Source: Enterospora canceri (Eukaryota; Microsporidia; Enterocytozoonidae). From it: a stretch of DNA of 64,000 nt. A program made the translations under genes and the position numbers. Location: contig LWDP01000005.1 of the NCBI GenBank assembly GCA_002087915.1, forward strand, positions 1-64,000, written 5' to 3'. The notes under the pieces are model-generated. The model was not told the origin of the DNA and did not search any database. It saw only the letters and a list, made by a program, of their open reading frames with translations. Below, piece by piece: positions 56,811-64,000 of this stretch; the first letter of the stretch is position 1, and each line of letters opens with the position of its first letter.

Positions 56811-57257
56811 ATGGAACAGACTTTCGTGATGGTGAAACCGGAAGGTGTCAAAAGACGTCTGGTAGGTGAAATTATCAGTAGATTCGAGAAGAAGGGGCTC
56901 TATCTGGTCGCTAGTCGCGTGATGATCCCAGACAAAAAGTTGTTGGAACGGCACTACGCGGAGCACGCCAAGAAGCCGTTCTTCAACGCCCTGGTCAAAC
57001 ACATGGCCTCTGGTGCCGTGGTTCCAATGGTCTTCGAAGGGAAAAATGCCATTAAAGTTGCACGTAAGATCATTGGGGCTACGTGTCCATTTGAGGCAGA
57101 ATGCGGGACAATAAGAGGAGATTACGGTGCGTGCAAAGGCCTAAACATCGTACACGGATCAGACTCAGCCGAGAGCGCGGATAGGGAGATTTCGCTCTGG
57201 TTTGGTCTGCTTGAATCGATCGAGTACTTCTCCTACGACGTATATTACGATGAATAA
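56811..57257 (+). CDS. YNK1: Nucleoside diphosphate kinase
   Basis: 148 residues (start at 56811 follows TTTTCACCC; the frame continues 10 codons upstream). MEQTFVMVKPEGVKRRLVGEIISRFEKKGL is the family opening, and NIVHGSDSAESADREI holds the active-site His and the Ser-Asp-Ser block. It transfers phosphate between nucleoside triphosphates and diphosphates in the cytosol. Length normal for the family (about 150). Microsporidia import ATP from their hosts, so this enzyme is central to making other NTPs. Confidence 0.97.
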   Translation: MEQTFVMVKPEGVKRRLVGEIISRFEKKGLYLVASRVMIPDKKLLERHYAEHAKKPFFNALVKHMASGAVVPMVFEGKNAIKVARKIIGATCPFEAECGTIRGDYGACKGLNIVHGSDSAESADREISLWFGLLESIEYFSYDVYYDE

Positions 57258-57293
57258 ATGGTCAAGCTCATTTATGCGCTGTATTTTTAGCCC

Positions 57294-57902
57294 ATGAGGG
57301 ACTGTTCTGAGAGCGACTCGAGTTCGAGTGACTGCTACGTGCCAGTTGGCCTCTCGAAGCAGAGATTGGATAGATTTGCAAGCACGAAGCCACAGACAGT
57401 GAATGTGCTGGTGAAGAAGGTGGCTGAAGATGGATTTGGTCAGCCACCAGTTCTGAGATACGAGCATCTTCTGGCACGAGCAGAGGAGCATTTGAGAACG
57501 AATTCAAAGACAGCCAGAAAGAACATACGACTTGTAGTCACAAGACGAAATAAGAAGACACAGGTGAATGTGTGTGAGGTGGCATTGCAGCTAAACAGGC
57601 AGCCTGAACACCTCTCAAAGTACATTTTAAAGGGGCTGTTTACAGAAGGAACAATAAACAACAATGGGGTACTGAACATAGACGGCAGATTCATCCAGAG
57701 CGAAATAGAGAACCTGATCAACGCCTTCATAAACGAGTATGTGAATTGCAAGTCATGTGAGTCGATAGATAACACCGTGATAATAAAAAGCAACAGGCTC
57801 TTTTTTGTAAAATGCAACAAGTGCAATTCAGAGAGATGTGTTGGAAATGCAATAGACGGATTCCACTTCAGCAAGCGAAGTGATATTGAAAAACCAATTT
57901 AG
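57294..57902 (+). CDS. SUI3: Translation initiation factor eIF2 beta subunit
   Basis: 202 residues. Start is the strong ATTTTTAGCCC-ATG signal. After a short Ser/Asp-rich N-terminus, VLRYEHLLARAEEHL and EVALQLNRQPEHLSKYILKGLFTEGTINNNGVLNIDGRF match the archaeal/eukaryotic eIF2 beta core. The C-terminal zinc ribbon is C-K-S-C (about 159-162) with C-N-K-C (about 182-185). It lacks most of the long Lys-block N-terminal extension used for eIF5/eIF2B binding in yeast; the remaining N-terminus has only SESDSSSSD. Part of the ternary complex delivering Met-tRNAi. The next gene starts within 32 bp of its stop. Confidence 0.9.
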   Translation: MRDCSESDSSSSDCYVPVGLSKQRLDRFASTKPQTVNVLVKKVAEDGFGQPPVLRYEHLLARAEEHLRTNSKTARKNIRLVVTRRNKKTQVNVCEVALQLNRQPEHLSKYILKGLFTEGTINNNGVLNIDGRFIQSEIENLINAFINEYVNCKSCESIDNTVIIKSNRLFFVKCNKCNSERCVGNAIDGFHFSKRSDIEKPI

Positions 57903-57933
57903 CAGAAATATCAAAATATTTTCAGGTTACACC

Positions 57934-58536
57934 ATGTTTTATTCATTTATTGGAATATGCTTAACTGCAGAAGCAAATCCAAATACGAAGAAGGTGATGT
58001 GTGTTGGAGTCTCCTACAGGAGATGCAACCAGACGGCTTCGCCACGAAAGAGGAAGCCTGTGTTCTTTGAGCCCATTGAGGAAGTGGCCGTTGAATCTGA
58101 TGATGGGAACTACATAACGATGACTAGTCCAGAAATGGCCAAGAAGACTTCACCAATTGTGAATAATCCACTTTACGCAAACCAGGAAGTCATAGACTGC
58201 AATCGCAGCATCGATTCTGGCTTCACCTCTGAGCCAAACACACCCAGAAATGAGGTATCTGAGTGCAATCTGTGGCAGTATTCAACACTTCCAATCTGTC
58301 AAACACCTCACTTGTGTAATTCTGTTGAGAGAATGTTCAGTTTGGTTCAACAGAATACCAAAATGTTGACTGAGCACATCAGAATGCAGGTGTTTGACAC
58401 GAGGGAGACACTGAATCGAATCATTGAACTGAAGGAGATGGTTAGTAAACCGATCAAGAAGAAACAGAAGAGGTTGAGCAAGGGTCGGGTTATTGAGAAA
58501 CTCAAAGGGCTCAATATCTTGGGGGTTTGTTATTAA
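57934..58536 (+). CDS. Unknown small protein, possible signal peptide
   Basis: 200 residues from the ATG at 57934 (MFYSFIGICLTAEANPNTKK); the frame is open further upstream into the end of the eIF2 beta gene. The N-terminus is hydrophobic and signal-like but short. The body is Pro/Ser/Thr-rich (FFEPIEEVAVESDDGNYITM, SPEMAKKTSPIVNN, SGFTSEPNTPRNEVSEC) with a C-terminal helix and basic tail (SKPIKKKQKRLSKGRVIEKL). It contains potential CDK-type S/T-P sites. If the signal-like start is not used, the ATG at MCVGVSYRR gives a nuclear-type basic protein. Function unknown. A TTTTCAG lies just before the start; no matching intron was found. Confidence 0.5.
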   Translation: MFYSFIGICLTAEANPNTKKVMCVGVSYRRCNQTASPRKRKPVFFEPIEEVAVESDDGNYITMTSPEMAKKTSPIVNNPLYANQEVIDCNRSIDSGFTSEPNTPRNEVSECNLWQYSTLPICQTPHLCNSVERMFSLVQQNTKMLTEHIRMQVFDTRETLNRIIELKEMVSKPIKKKQKRLSKGRVIEKLKGLNILGVCY

Positions 58537-58596
58537 AGAAGTGATTTATTTGTTTATGGCATAACAGGTTTCTAAATATTGTTTGTTTATTGTCCC

Positions 58597-59565
58597 ATGG
58601 AAGTAAACACGGCTGTATTACTGGTTGGTGGTAAAGGAAGCAGGTTGTACCCGCTTACTGCAACGAGGCCTAAGCCACTGGTTCCATTTCTGAACAAGCC
58701 CATTATTGAGTATCAGATTGAAATACTGGTTAAAACAGGAATCAAAAAGATAATTCTGGCCTTGAACTATTTTTCAGAACAGATCAAGGCCAAGGCATTG
58801 CTGTGGGAGCAGAAGTATGGGATTGAGGTGATTTATTCGAAGGAAGGGGTGCCACTTGGGACGGCTGGGCCACTCAAACTGGCTGAAAGACACATCAGTG
58901 GAGATGGATTCATCGTATTCAATACGGATATTTATGCATTTGTAGAATTGGACAAAATGATAGGTCGATTTGTGGAGTTGAATGAGACTGGAAAGTGTGT
59001 TGCACTGATCATGACCACTGATATCGATGATCCAACTCGTTTTGGGCTGATTAAGACGGATGGAGATCGAGTAGTTGAATTCATTGAGAAACCTGACAAA
59101 TACACAGGCAACATAAACACGATCAATGCTGGAATGTACGTGTTCAGTAGAGAAATACTGAATAAAATCCATTTACGGGAGACATCGATTGAGAAGGAGA
59201 TCTTTCCTGAAATAGCAGAAGCTGGTCACATGAGAATATTCAACTTGGATGGAATATGGTGTGATATTGGTGTTCCAAGGGAGTATTTGAATGGGCAGAA
59301 GATGGCATTGGAGCTGTCTGGTGATTCTGGGCGAAATGTTGTTCTAGGACAAGGCGTAGAAGTGGCTGATGGAGTTGAATTGGAGAATTGTGTCCTATTG
59401 GATAACGTGGTAGTGGAAAAAGGATGTGTGATCAAAAATGCATTGATTGGAAAGGGCTGTGTGATCAAAGCCAATACAATAATCAATGATGAAGAGACAC
59501 TGGTGTTGAAGGATAATACGGTGTATCCTAACGAATGTTGTGGTGGTTTCTGTGGATGTATTTAA
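58597..59565 (+). CDS. PSA1: GDP-mannose pyrophosphorylase (mannose-1-phosphate guanylyltransferase)
   Basis: 322 residues. GGKGSRLYPLTATRPKPLVP (residues 10-29) is the nucleotidyltransferase signature, followed by PLGTAGPLKLAE, VFNTDIY and FGLIKTDGDRVVEFIEKP. A left-handed beta-helix C-terminal part (ENCVLLDNVVVEKGCVIKNALIGKGCVIKANTIIND) ends the protein. It makes GDP-mannose from mannose-1-phosphate and GTP, the donor precursor for O-mannosylation and GPI. Start at 58597 follows TTATTGTCCC-ATG. A little shorter than yeast (361) by loss of part of the C-terminal domain. The conserved binding of mannose-1-P (FIEKP) is intact. Confidence 0.93.
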   Translation: MEVNTAVLLVGGKGSRLYPLTATRPKPLVPFLNKPIIEYQIEILVKTGIKKIILALNYFSEQIKAKALLWEQKYGIEVIYSKEGVPLGTAGPLKLAERHISGDGFIVFNTDIYAFVELDKMIGRFVELNETGKCVALIMTTDIDDPTRFGLIKTDGDRVVEFIEKPDKYTGNINTINAGMYVFSREILNKIHLRETSIEKEIFPEIAEAGHMRIFNLDGIWCDIGVPREYLNGQKMALELSGDSGRNVVLGQGVEVADGVELENCVLLDNVVVEKGCVIKNALIGKGCVIKANTIINDEETLVLKDNTVYPNECCGGFCGCI

Positions 59566-59609
59566 TATCAAATTATTAAATCAGGTCTGATAATTTTAGC
59601 CCTGTTTGA

Positions 59610-60296
59610 ATGGTATCAAAGAAGAGCTACAGAACTAAGGCGCATGCAGGCAGTTTCAAAAAGGAGGGAATGGAGAGGCCATTGAGTCCGAGACACGTTG
59701 ACTGGTCCAAATACTTCAGAAACACAAAGAAACCAGACTACTTGGATCTGGGCTGTGGATACGGGAAGTTTCTGCTACGTACAGCTGATAAATGCAAGAA
59801 GAACATTCTGGGAATAGAAATCAGGAACAAGGTGTACGAATACACCAAGAGGCGGATTGAGAAGAGTGGAATGGAGAATGTGGGCGTGATGAACACGAAT
59901 GGGCTTCTCTTTCTTCCTAACATTTTTGAGAAGAAATCACTAGAGAAAATATTCATTCTGTTTCCTGATCCACATTTCAAGAAAACAAAGCAGAAGGGTC
60001 GCATTGTTGGAAAGCGAACAATGGGTGTGTTTGAGTATCTGCTGAAGGACGGAGGCAGATTGTACATTTCCACGGACGTAAAGAGCCTCTATGACGACAT
60101 GTGTGGCGTAATAGAAGAAAGTGGATTCTTTGAGGAGAAAGAGAAGGCAAAAACAGCCGTGACAAAAGAGCTGCTTGAGAACCAGGAGAAAAAGGCGCTT
60201 TTTGAGGCGACTTATTTGGGAACAGACAAATCAACAAGGGCAGGCGTGAAGAACGGAATGGTGTACGCGAGTGTGTACGTCGTGAAAAAGAAGTAA
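59610..60296 (+). CDS. TRM8: tRNA (guanine-N7)-methyltransferase
   Basis: 228 residues. SAM-binding motif LDLGCGYGKFL (residues 45-56 or so) and IEIRNKVYEYTKRRI, then the Trm8/METTL1 signature ILFPDPHFKKTKQKGRIVGK. The N-terminus HVDWSKYF matches the family (H-x-x-W-x-x-x-F). It makes m7G46 in tRNAs, with a Trm82 partner in fungi that is not seen here. Start follows TTTTAGCCCTGTTTGA-ATG. Convergent with the small gene at 60302, 5 bp apart. Confidence 0.94.
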   Translation: MVSKKSYRTKAHAGSFKKEGMERPLSPRHVDWSKYFRNTKKPDYLDLGCGYGKFLLRTADKCKKNILGIEIRNKVYEYTKRRIEKSGMENVGVMNTNGLLFLPNIFEKKSLEKIFILFPDPHFKKTKQKGRIVGKRTMGVFEYLLKDGGRLYISTDVKSLYDDMCGVIEESGFFEEKEKAKTAVTKELLENQEKKALFEATYLGTDKSTRAGVKNGMVYASVYVVKKK

Positions 60297-60301
60297 CGTG
60301 C

Positions 60302-60499
60302 TCAAACTACTTTTTCATCGGTGCTTACTGTTTTCTCCTCAACCTGGTGGTTTTTTTGATAGTTGATGATTAGGGCTACGATCACTACAGTGAGGCATAT
60401 CAGTGCCACAATGGTGAATACGCCACTCCAAAAGGTGCTGAAAAGTCCTGAGAAGAACTCACCAATCGACTTGAACATGTTGCCTATGAATTCAAACAT
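60302..60499 (-). CDS. Small single-pass membrane protein, unknown
   Basis: 65 residues: amphipathic aromatic-rich N-terminus (MFEFIGNMFKSIGEFFSGLFSTFW), a clear transmembrane helix (VFTIVALICLTVVIVALII), then a short charged tail. The stop is 5 bp from the Trm8 stop and the region is otherwise unoccupied. No homology recognised; it may be a tiny lineage-specific membrane protein. No CCC before the ATG (TTTACACTATC-ATG). Confidence 0.45.
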   Translation of the reverse strand: MFEFIGNMFKSIGEFFSGLFSTFWSGVFTIVALICLTVVIVALIINYQKNHQVEEKTVSTDEKVV

Positions 60500-60624
60500 G
60501 ATAGTGTAAACATTGCTGTTTTATTCTGGATCTGCTACATGTTTTGATTGCCATTTATGATACATAATAGTGAATTATTGCGTACTCAGAAACAACCTGA
60601 ATACATTTGTTAGAATGTGCCCAT

Positions 60625-61278
60625 ATGAAAAAGTCCTACAAAATAATATTCCTAGGAAACACTTCAGTTGGAAAAACAATGCTGATTTATAGATACATTT
60701 CGGATGGATTTGCATTTCCAGAGCCAACAATTGGAATCGACTTCTTCAGCAACACGTTGGACGTGAATGGGCAGAATGTGAAGTTGCAACTATGGGACAC
60801 TGCTGGACAGGAGAGGTACAAGAGTATCATCACACCGTACATTCGTGACTCTTTTCTGGCTGTCGTGGTCTACGCCGTGAATAACAGGAACTCATTTAAC
60901 CAGCTGAAATACTGGATTGAACTGTTTCAGAGCAAAAGCAACAATAAAAAGGCAAGGATTGTGATTGTAGCAAACAAGAAGGATTTGTGGACCAATGTGG
61001 AGATAAAGACGAATGACGAGCCGTCTGGCAGCAGAAAAGGGAAGAACAAGGCACCTGATTCAAACTACGTTTTGGATTCAGAGGGAAGGGAGTTTGCAGC
61101 AAAGCACAATGCTAAATTCTGTACGTCTTCAGCACTAGAAAAGGCTGAAATTGTAGATTTGTCTCAGGAAATCAAGAGTGCAATAGCAGATGACCTGGAA
61201 CACCCTCAGGACCCAGATGATGCTGCATCTAACGTAAATATGCTTCAAGCCAAAAGAAACAACCGTGGTTGCTGTTAG
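60625..61278 (+). CDS. Rab GTPase (Ypt6/Rab6-like)
   Basis: 217 residues. G1 GNTSVGKT (11-18), switch I PTIGIDF, G3 WDTAGQERYKSI, G4 NKKDL and G5 TSSALE, and C-terminal ...NNRGCC for double geranylgeranylation. PTIGIDFFSNTLDVNGQNVKLQLWDTAGQERYKSIITPYIRDSFLAVVVYAVNN is closest to the Rab6/Ypt6 group (retrograde Golgi traffic). An unusual insert of about 25 residues (KTNDEPSGSRKGKNKAPDS) lies between G4 and G5. Start follows TGTGCCCAT-ATG; upstream codons are open but lack an ATG. Confidence 0.88.
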   Translation: MKKSYKIIFLGNTSVGKTMLIYRYISDGFAFPEPTIGIDFFSNTLDVNGQNVKLQLWDTAGQERYKSIITPYIRDSFLAVVVYAVNNRNSFNQLKYWIELFQSKSNNKKARIVIVANKKDLWTNVEIKTNDEPSGSRKGKNKAPDSNYVLDSEGREFAAKHNAKFCTSSALEKAEIVDLSQEIKSAIADDLEHPQDPDDAASNVNMLQAKRNNRGCC

Positions 61279-61363
61279 TAGTTAAATAAGCACAATTCTA
61301 GATACTTTATTCATCAATATGGTCTCAAACTGTTTTAGAAAACAATCTGATTTGTTTGCCCCT

Positions 61364-62818
61364 ATGAGACCGAATGGTGCAAGCAGTGCTTTCACGAACG
61401 ATGACGATGATCTGTTTCCACAGCAGAACGAAAAGAAGAGGGACGAAAACAGAATCACAATGCCAAGGGCAGTGATGGATTTTCTGGACAGTGACTCAGA
61501 GGAGAAAGACAATCCATTTGCTTTTGGTAAAAATGCAAAGGCCTTGAAAGAAGAAGAAGTAAAAGACAGTCTTGAAAACATTCAAGAAACAAATAGCGTA
61601 TGGTCGAATGAAGAAAGCAAGAAAGAGACAAACGTGTTTGGAGTGAGCAGCAATGACTCAGAAATATTCTCAAACAAGAATGAGCACAGCAGTATAGGAA
61701 CCAATGAAAATAGAACAGAGAAGAGTCTGACACAGGAAATTGAGGAACAGATGGTTGAAGAGGACATCGTATTTAAGAAAGAAGTCTTGGATGAATTGGA
61801 TAAGGAGATGGATTCAAGTAAGGAGGGCAGTTTAGAAAATAGGAGACATGAGGATAGCACATACACAGTGAATACAACAAAGACAGTTGAAGTTGATACA
61901 GAGACATTGGGGAGACTCAAAAGTGAAATAGAAGAGGCAATGTTCATCAAATTGGAGAAGGTGTACAGCAAAAACATGGCAAAAATAGTCAAAAAGGAAA
62001 TACAGCGGGAAAAAGAAGGCATTTTAGCAGAATACAAGAAACAGAAGAAACAGGCTGAGAAGAAGGTAAGAGAGGAATACAGAAAGAATGTTGAAAACAT
62101 CATAAGAAGAGAAAAGACAGAAGGAGATGTATGCAGATCACTAGTAGAAATGCTCTTGACTGACGTAAACTATGATGAAATTATGAAGGGGAAAACAAAT
62201 ACAGTAAGTAAGCACAATTCAAAACCACTTTATAAAGAACCTGAGGAAGTGAAAGAGACCAAAGTGCCACAGAAAGAGGAAACAGAGACGCAAAGAAAGC
62301 CATTTTTATCACCTCCACCACGAAACATGAACACTTTACTGAATAATAAGCTTAATAAAAGCATAAATCCACCAACAAACAAAATTGGGATTCGCACACC
62401 TCCAATGGCTGCTAGATCCACTCCCATTCTCCAGAACACTGTAATACGCGATGCCAGTCGAATCAGATCACAAGAAGACCTGTCAGATGCATTTGAGTTG
62501 AAAGCAGATGTAAAAGAGGAAGTCAAGAAACCAGAGAAGCCAGTGGTATCCAAAAAAGACGTAGATGACGACGAACAGTTCAACATCTACGGAAGAGACC
62601 ACGAAGACAGCTCTGTGATTGGCTCTCTCTTCAATCTGTTCAGAAGGAAGCCGGATGAGTCCACTGCGCCTAAGATATTCAAAAAGAAGCCAATGGAAAT
62701 GCCAACAGGAGAAAGACGCATTGACACGAGCAAATACGTTGGAAAGAAACAGGTGAACATCAGAATACCAACAGTGAGTGAAATAAAGAAAAAGAGGGAT
62801 GAATCGAAGACTGAATAA
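61364..62818 (+). CDS. Unknown, long charged coiled-coil protein
   Basis: 484 residues from the ATG at 61364, which follows TTTGCCCCT; an ATG 15 codons upstream is in frame but has no signal. Layout: acidic N-terminus (NDDDDLF), Asp/Glu/Ser-rich to about 160, strongly helical Lys/Glu region about 180-280 (KIVKKEIQREKEGILAEYKKQKKQAEKKVREEY), then Pro-rich disordered linker and a C-terminal stretch with LFNLFRRKPDES and GERRIDTSKYVGKKQVNIRIPTVSEIKK. NPF in DNPFAFG could bind EH-type domains. Sits next to a Rab; a vesicle role is possible but not shown. Confidence 0.6.
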   Translation: MRPNGASSAFTNDDDDLFPQQNEKKRDENRITMPRAVMDFLDSDSEEKDNPFAFGKNAKALKEEEVKDSLENIQETNSVWSNEESKKETNVFGVSSNDSEIFSNKNEHSSIGTNENRTEKSLTQEIEEQMVEEDIVFKKEVLDELDKEMDSSKEGSLENRRHEDSTYTVNTTKTVEVDTETLGRLKSEIEEAMFIKLEKVYSKNMAKIVKKEIQREKEGILAEYKKQKKQAEKKVREEYRKNVENIIRREKTEGDVCRSLVEMLLTDVNYDEIMKGKTNTVSKHNSKPLYKEPEEVKETKVPQKEETETQRKPFLSPPPRNMNTLLNNKLNKSINPPTNKIGIRTPPMAARSTPILQNTVIRDASRIRSQEDLSDAFELKADVKEEVKKPEKPVVSKKDVDDDEQFNIYGRDHEDSSVIGSLFNLFRRKPDESTAPKIFKKKPMEMPTGERRIDTSKYVGKKQVNIRIPTVSEIKKKRDESKTE

Positions 62819-62838
62819 ATATTTATGGTCTAATGCCC

Positions 62839-63663
62839 ATGACACACCTGTTTAGGGAAATAAATGAGAAAATACGCAAATTTGAGAAATGCGAACAGGC
62901 TGAGCTCATTGAGCACTACGTGCGCCGATCCATTGATAAAATCGTAGACCATCGACCATTTGGGCACAAGAAGCTCCTTCTGCTGCTGAACATCACCCAA
63001 TATGCCACAAACAAAGAGACCAAAATGAGGCTGATCCACGCTGGACTTGGCCACAAGATCCTGGCCATCAGGGCCCTGATTCTCGATCTGATCGACATTG
63101 ATTTCAGCCGAGAGCAGCGTGTCTTCTACAAGCCTGACAAATGGATCAAAATCATCATCAAGGACATGCGGGAGACATTCAACTACGTCGATCTCCTCAA
63201 GAAGAAGCAGCTCTACAAGACCAAGAACATCGACGACATCGACTTCAAGGCCAAGGAGACTCTGGGGATTTCAAGTGAGACCGAAGAGAGCTCAAAACAC
63301 GACAATCTCGATTTCACAGGCTGCGACAACAAAAACTACGAGGCCAGCCACTTCCAGGACATTTATTCTGAAGACGATCTCATGCTCTGTCTCAACCTGT
63401 ACAACAGCAGACTGTGCAAGGAGTTCCTTGACATCTTCTGCTCCTGCGACAAGTTCAACTCCTCTGGAAACCAGCTCATTCTGAATCTGGTTGCGTACAT
63501 GGACAAAATGGCATTCTTGGACTACGACTTTGGTGGATTCATTCGTAGAATACAAACCAACTTCATGAATGGGAAGGCAGAGCCACTGAAACAGATCGTC
63601 AGCAACTACAAAAAGTACAAAACAGACAAAATGGTCAAGAAGGAGCCATCCAAGGTTGAATAA
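62839..63663 (+). CDS. Unknown helical protein
   Basis: 274 residues; the ATG at 62839 follows TAATGCCC directly (an ATG two codons upstream is in frame). The N-terminal 90 residues are helical (LIEHYVRRSIDKIVDH, KKLLLLLNITQYATN, LGHKILAIRALILDLIDI) and recall ENTH/VHS-type or HEAT bundles, but without a decisive motif. The middle is charged (about 145-175, TEESSKHDNLDFTGC), and the C-terminal part (LCLNLYNSRLCKEFLDIFCSC) is another helical bundle. The 3' half has strongly G/C-rich third positions, as in ThrRS and PheRS. Confidence 0.6.
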   Translation: MTHLFREINEKIRKFEKCEQAELIEHYVRRSIDKIVDHRPFGHKKLLLLLNITQYATNKETKMRLIHAGLGHKILAIRALILDLIDIDFSREQRVFYKPDKWIKIIIKDMRETFNYVDLLKKKQLYKTKNIDDIDFKAKETLGISSETEESSKHDNLDFTGCDNKNYEASHFQDIYSEDDLMLCLNLYNSRLCKEFLDIFCSCDKFNSSGNQLILNLVAYMDKMAFLDYDFGGFIRRIQTNFMNGKAEPLKQIVSNYKKYKTDKMVKKEPSKVE

Positions 63664-63682
63664 CAGGCGTAAATCAGTAATA

Positions 63683-64000
63683 TTAGTTGCCATGGAGTGT
63701 CTCCATTATTGATTCAAGGCTGCTTCTGATTTGGTGGGATATTCTGCTTGAATTTGGTGCACCATTTTCTACCTGAGAAACAAGCACTCTCAACCTGTTC
63801 AAACAGCTCTCCTTCTTCTGGCTGCTAGTGAAGTAGTCGATGCCACTACCCAACAGACACTCCTGCTTCCCATTCTGATCCATTTGAAATAGATCATTCT
63901 TGATATGCATTAATCCACTGATCAATATGATATTATTGATGTGATTGTTACACTGATCAATGAATGACTGTAATGTGTCTGATAACGTGGTATCTGATTT
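63683..64000 (-). CDS. Partial unknown protein (5' end beyond window)
   Basis: On the minus strand the frame is open from the right edge of the window (KSDTTLSDTLQSFIDQCNN...) to a stop at 63683-63685, giving the C-terminal 105 residues. Sequence is polar with helical stretches (KKESCLNRLRVLVSQ, ISHQIRSSLESIMETL) and an end in LHGN. No family recognised. Converges on the upstream gene with about 20 bp between stops. Confidence 0.6.
   Translation of the reverse strand, partial: KSDTTLSDTLQSFIDQCNNHINNIILISGLMHIKNDLFQMDQNGKQECLLGSGIDYFTSSQKKESCLNRLRVLVSQVENGAPNSSRISHQIRSSLESIMETLHGN

Noticed and set aside
57903..57933. Spliceosomal intron ending at TTTTCAG before the gene at 57934
   Set aside because: No 5' splice site of the GTAAGT type at a sensible place, and the frame is open without splicing.

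Overview
The window looks like a microsporidian nuclear genome. Genes are short, almost all uninterrupted and packed on both strands, with gaps that are often under 100 bp. Eukaryotic housekeeping proteins (26S and 20S proteasome subunits, Spt6, HIRA, histone H2A, eIF2, eIF2B, a RNA polymerase III subunit, NatB, Lsg1) appear in shortened form. A large share of start codons sit directly behind a CCC triplet, often TTTTAGCCC-ATG, which fits the CCC-type start signal described for microsporidia. Base composition (roughly 35-42% G+C), transposons and families of secreted proteins suggest a transposon-bearing lineage such as Trachipleistophora/Vavraia, but the species is an inference that sequence reading alone cannot settle.

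Layout. 1-470: 5' part of a secreted Lys/Pro-repeat protein running off the left edge. 1195-4114: an apparently intact hAT transposase gene followed by a decayed Tc1/mariner copy with a GC-rich 5' part. 4982-5349: a broken copy of the 3' end of the P-type ATPase gene that lies complete at 17780-21187. 5520-13712: secreted class 3 lipase, proteasome alpha2, a type I membrane protein, Sda1, then a chromatin group (HIRA, a minimal forkhead protein, histone H2A). 14038-22123: membrane proteins, importin alpha, the P5-type ATPase and an unknown protein. 22125-32456: ThrRS, a large secreted repeat protein, Rpt2, PheRS alpha, Lsg1, NatB catalytic subunit and a Dph7-like WD protein. 32490-38551: Spt6, a two-part membrane protein, uS5, Rpc82-like protein, a VPS9-domain protein and an intron-containing tRNA-Tyr. 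38650-44394: two tandem paralogous membrane proteins, a Med15-like KIX protein, and a non-autonomous transposon with double (IR/DR-type) termini. 44395-64000: tandem-CH actin-binding protein, ZIP transporter, Spc105/KNL1-like kinetochore protein, a head-to-head pair of LRR proteins, Scy1-like pseudokinase, eIF2B epsilon, NDP kinase, eIF2 beta, GDP-mannose pyrophosphorylase, Trm8, a Rab GTPase and several unknowns, ending in a partial gene at the right edge.

The genes do not form one pathway. The main themes are reduced chromatin/transcription and translation machinery interspersed with lineage-specific secreted and membrane proteins that are candidates for host contact or spore structures. 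Two membrane-protein genes carry a single in-frame stop with an otherwise open frame. Both single-N positions (13197 and 44070) are flanked by perfect direct repeats (164 and 296 bp), so they are almost certainly unmerged contig overlaps and not biology.
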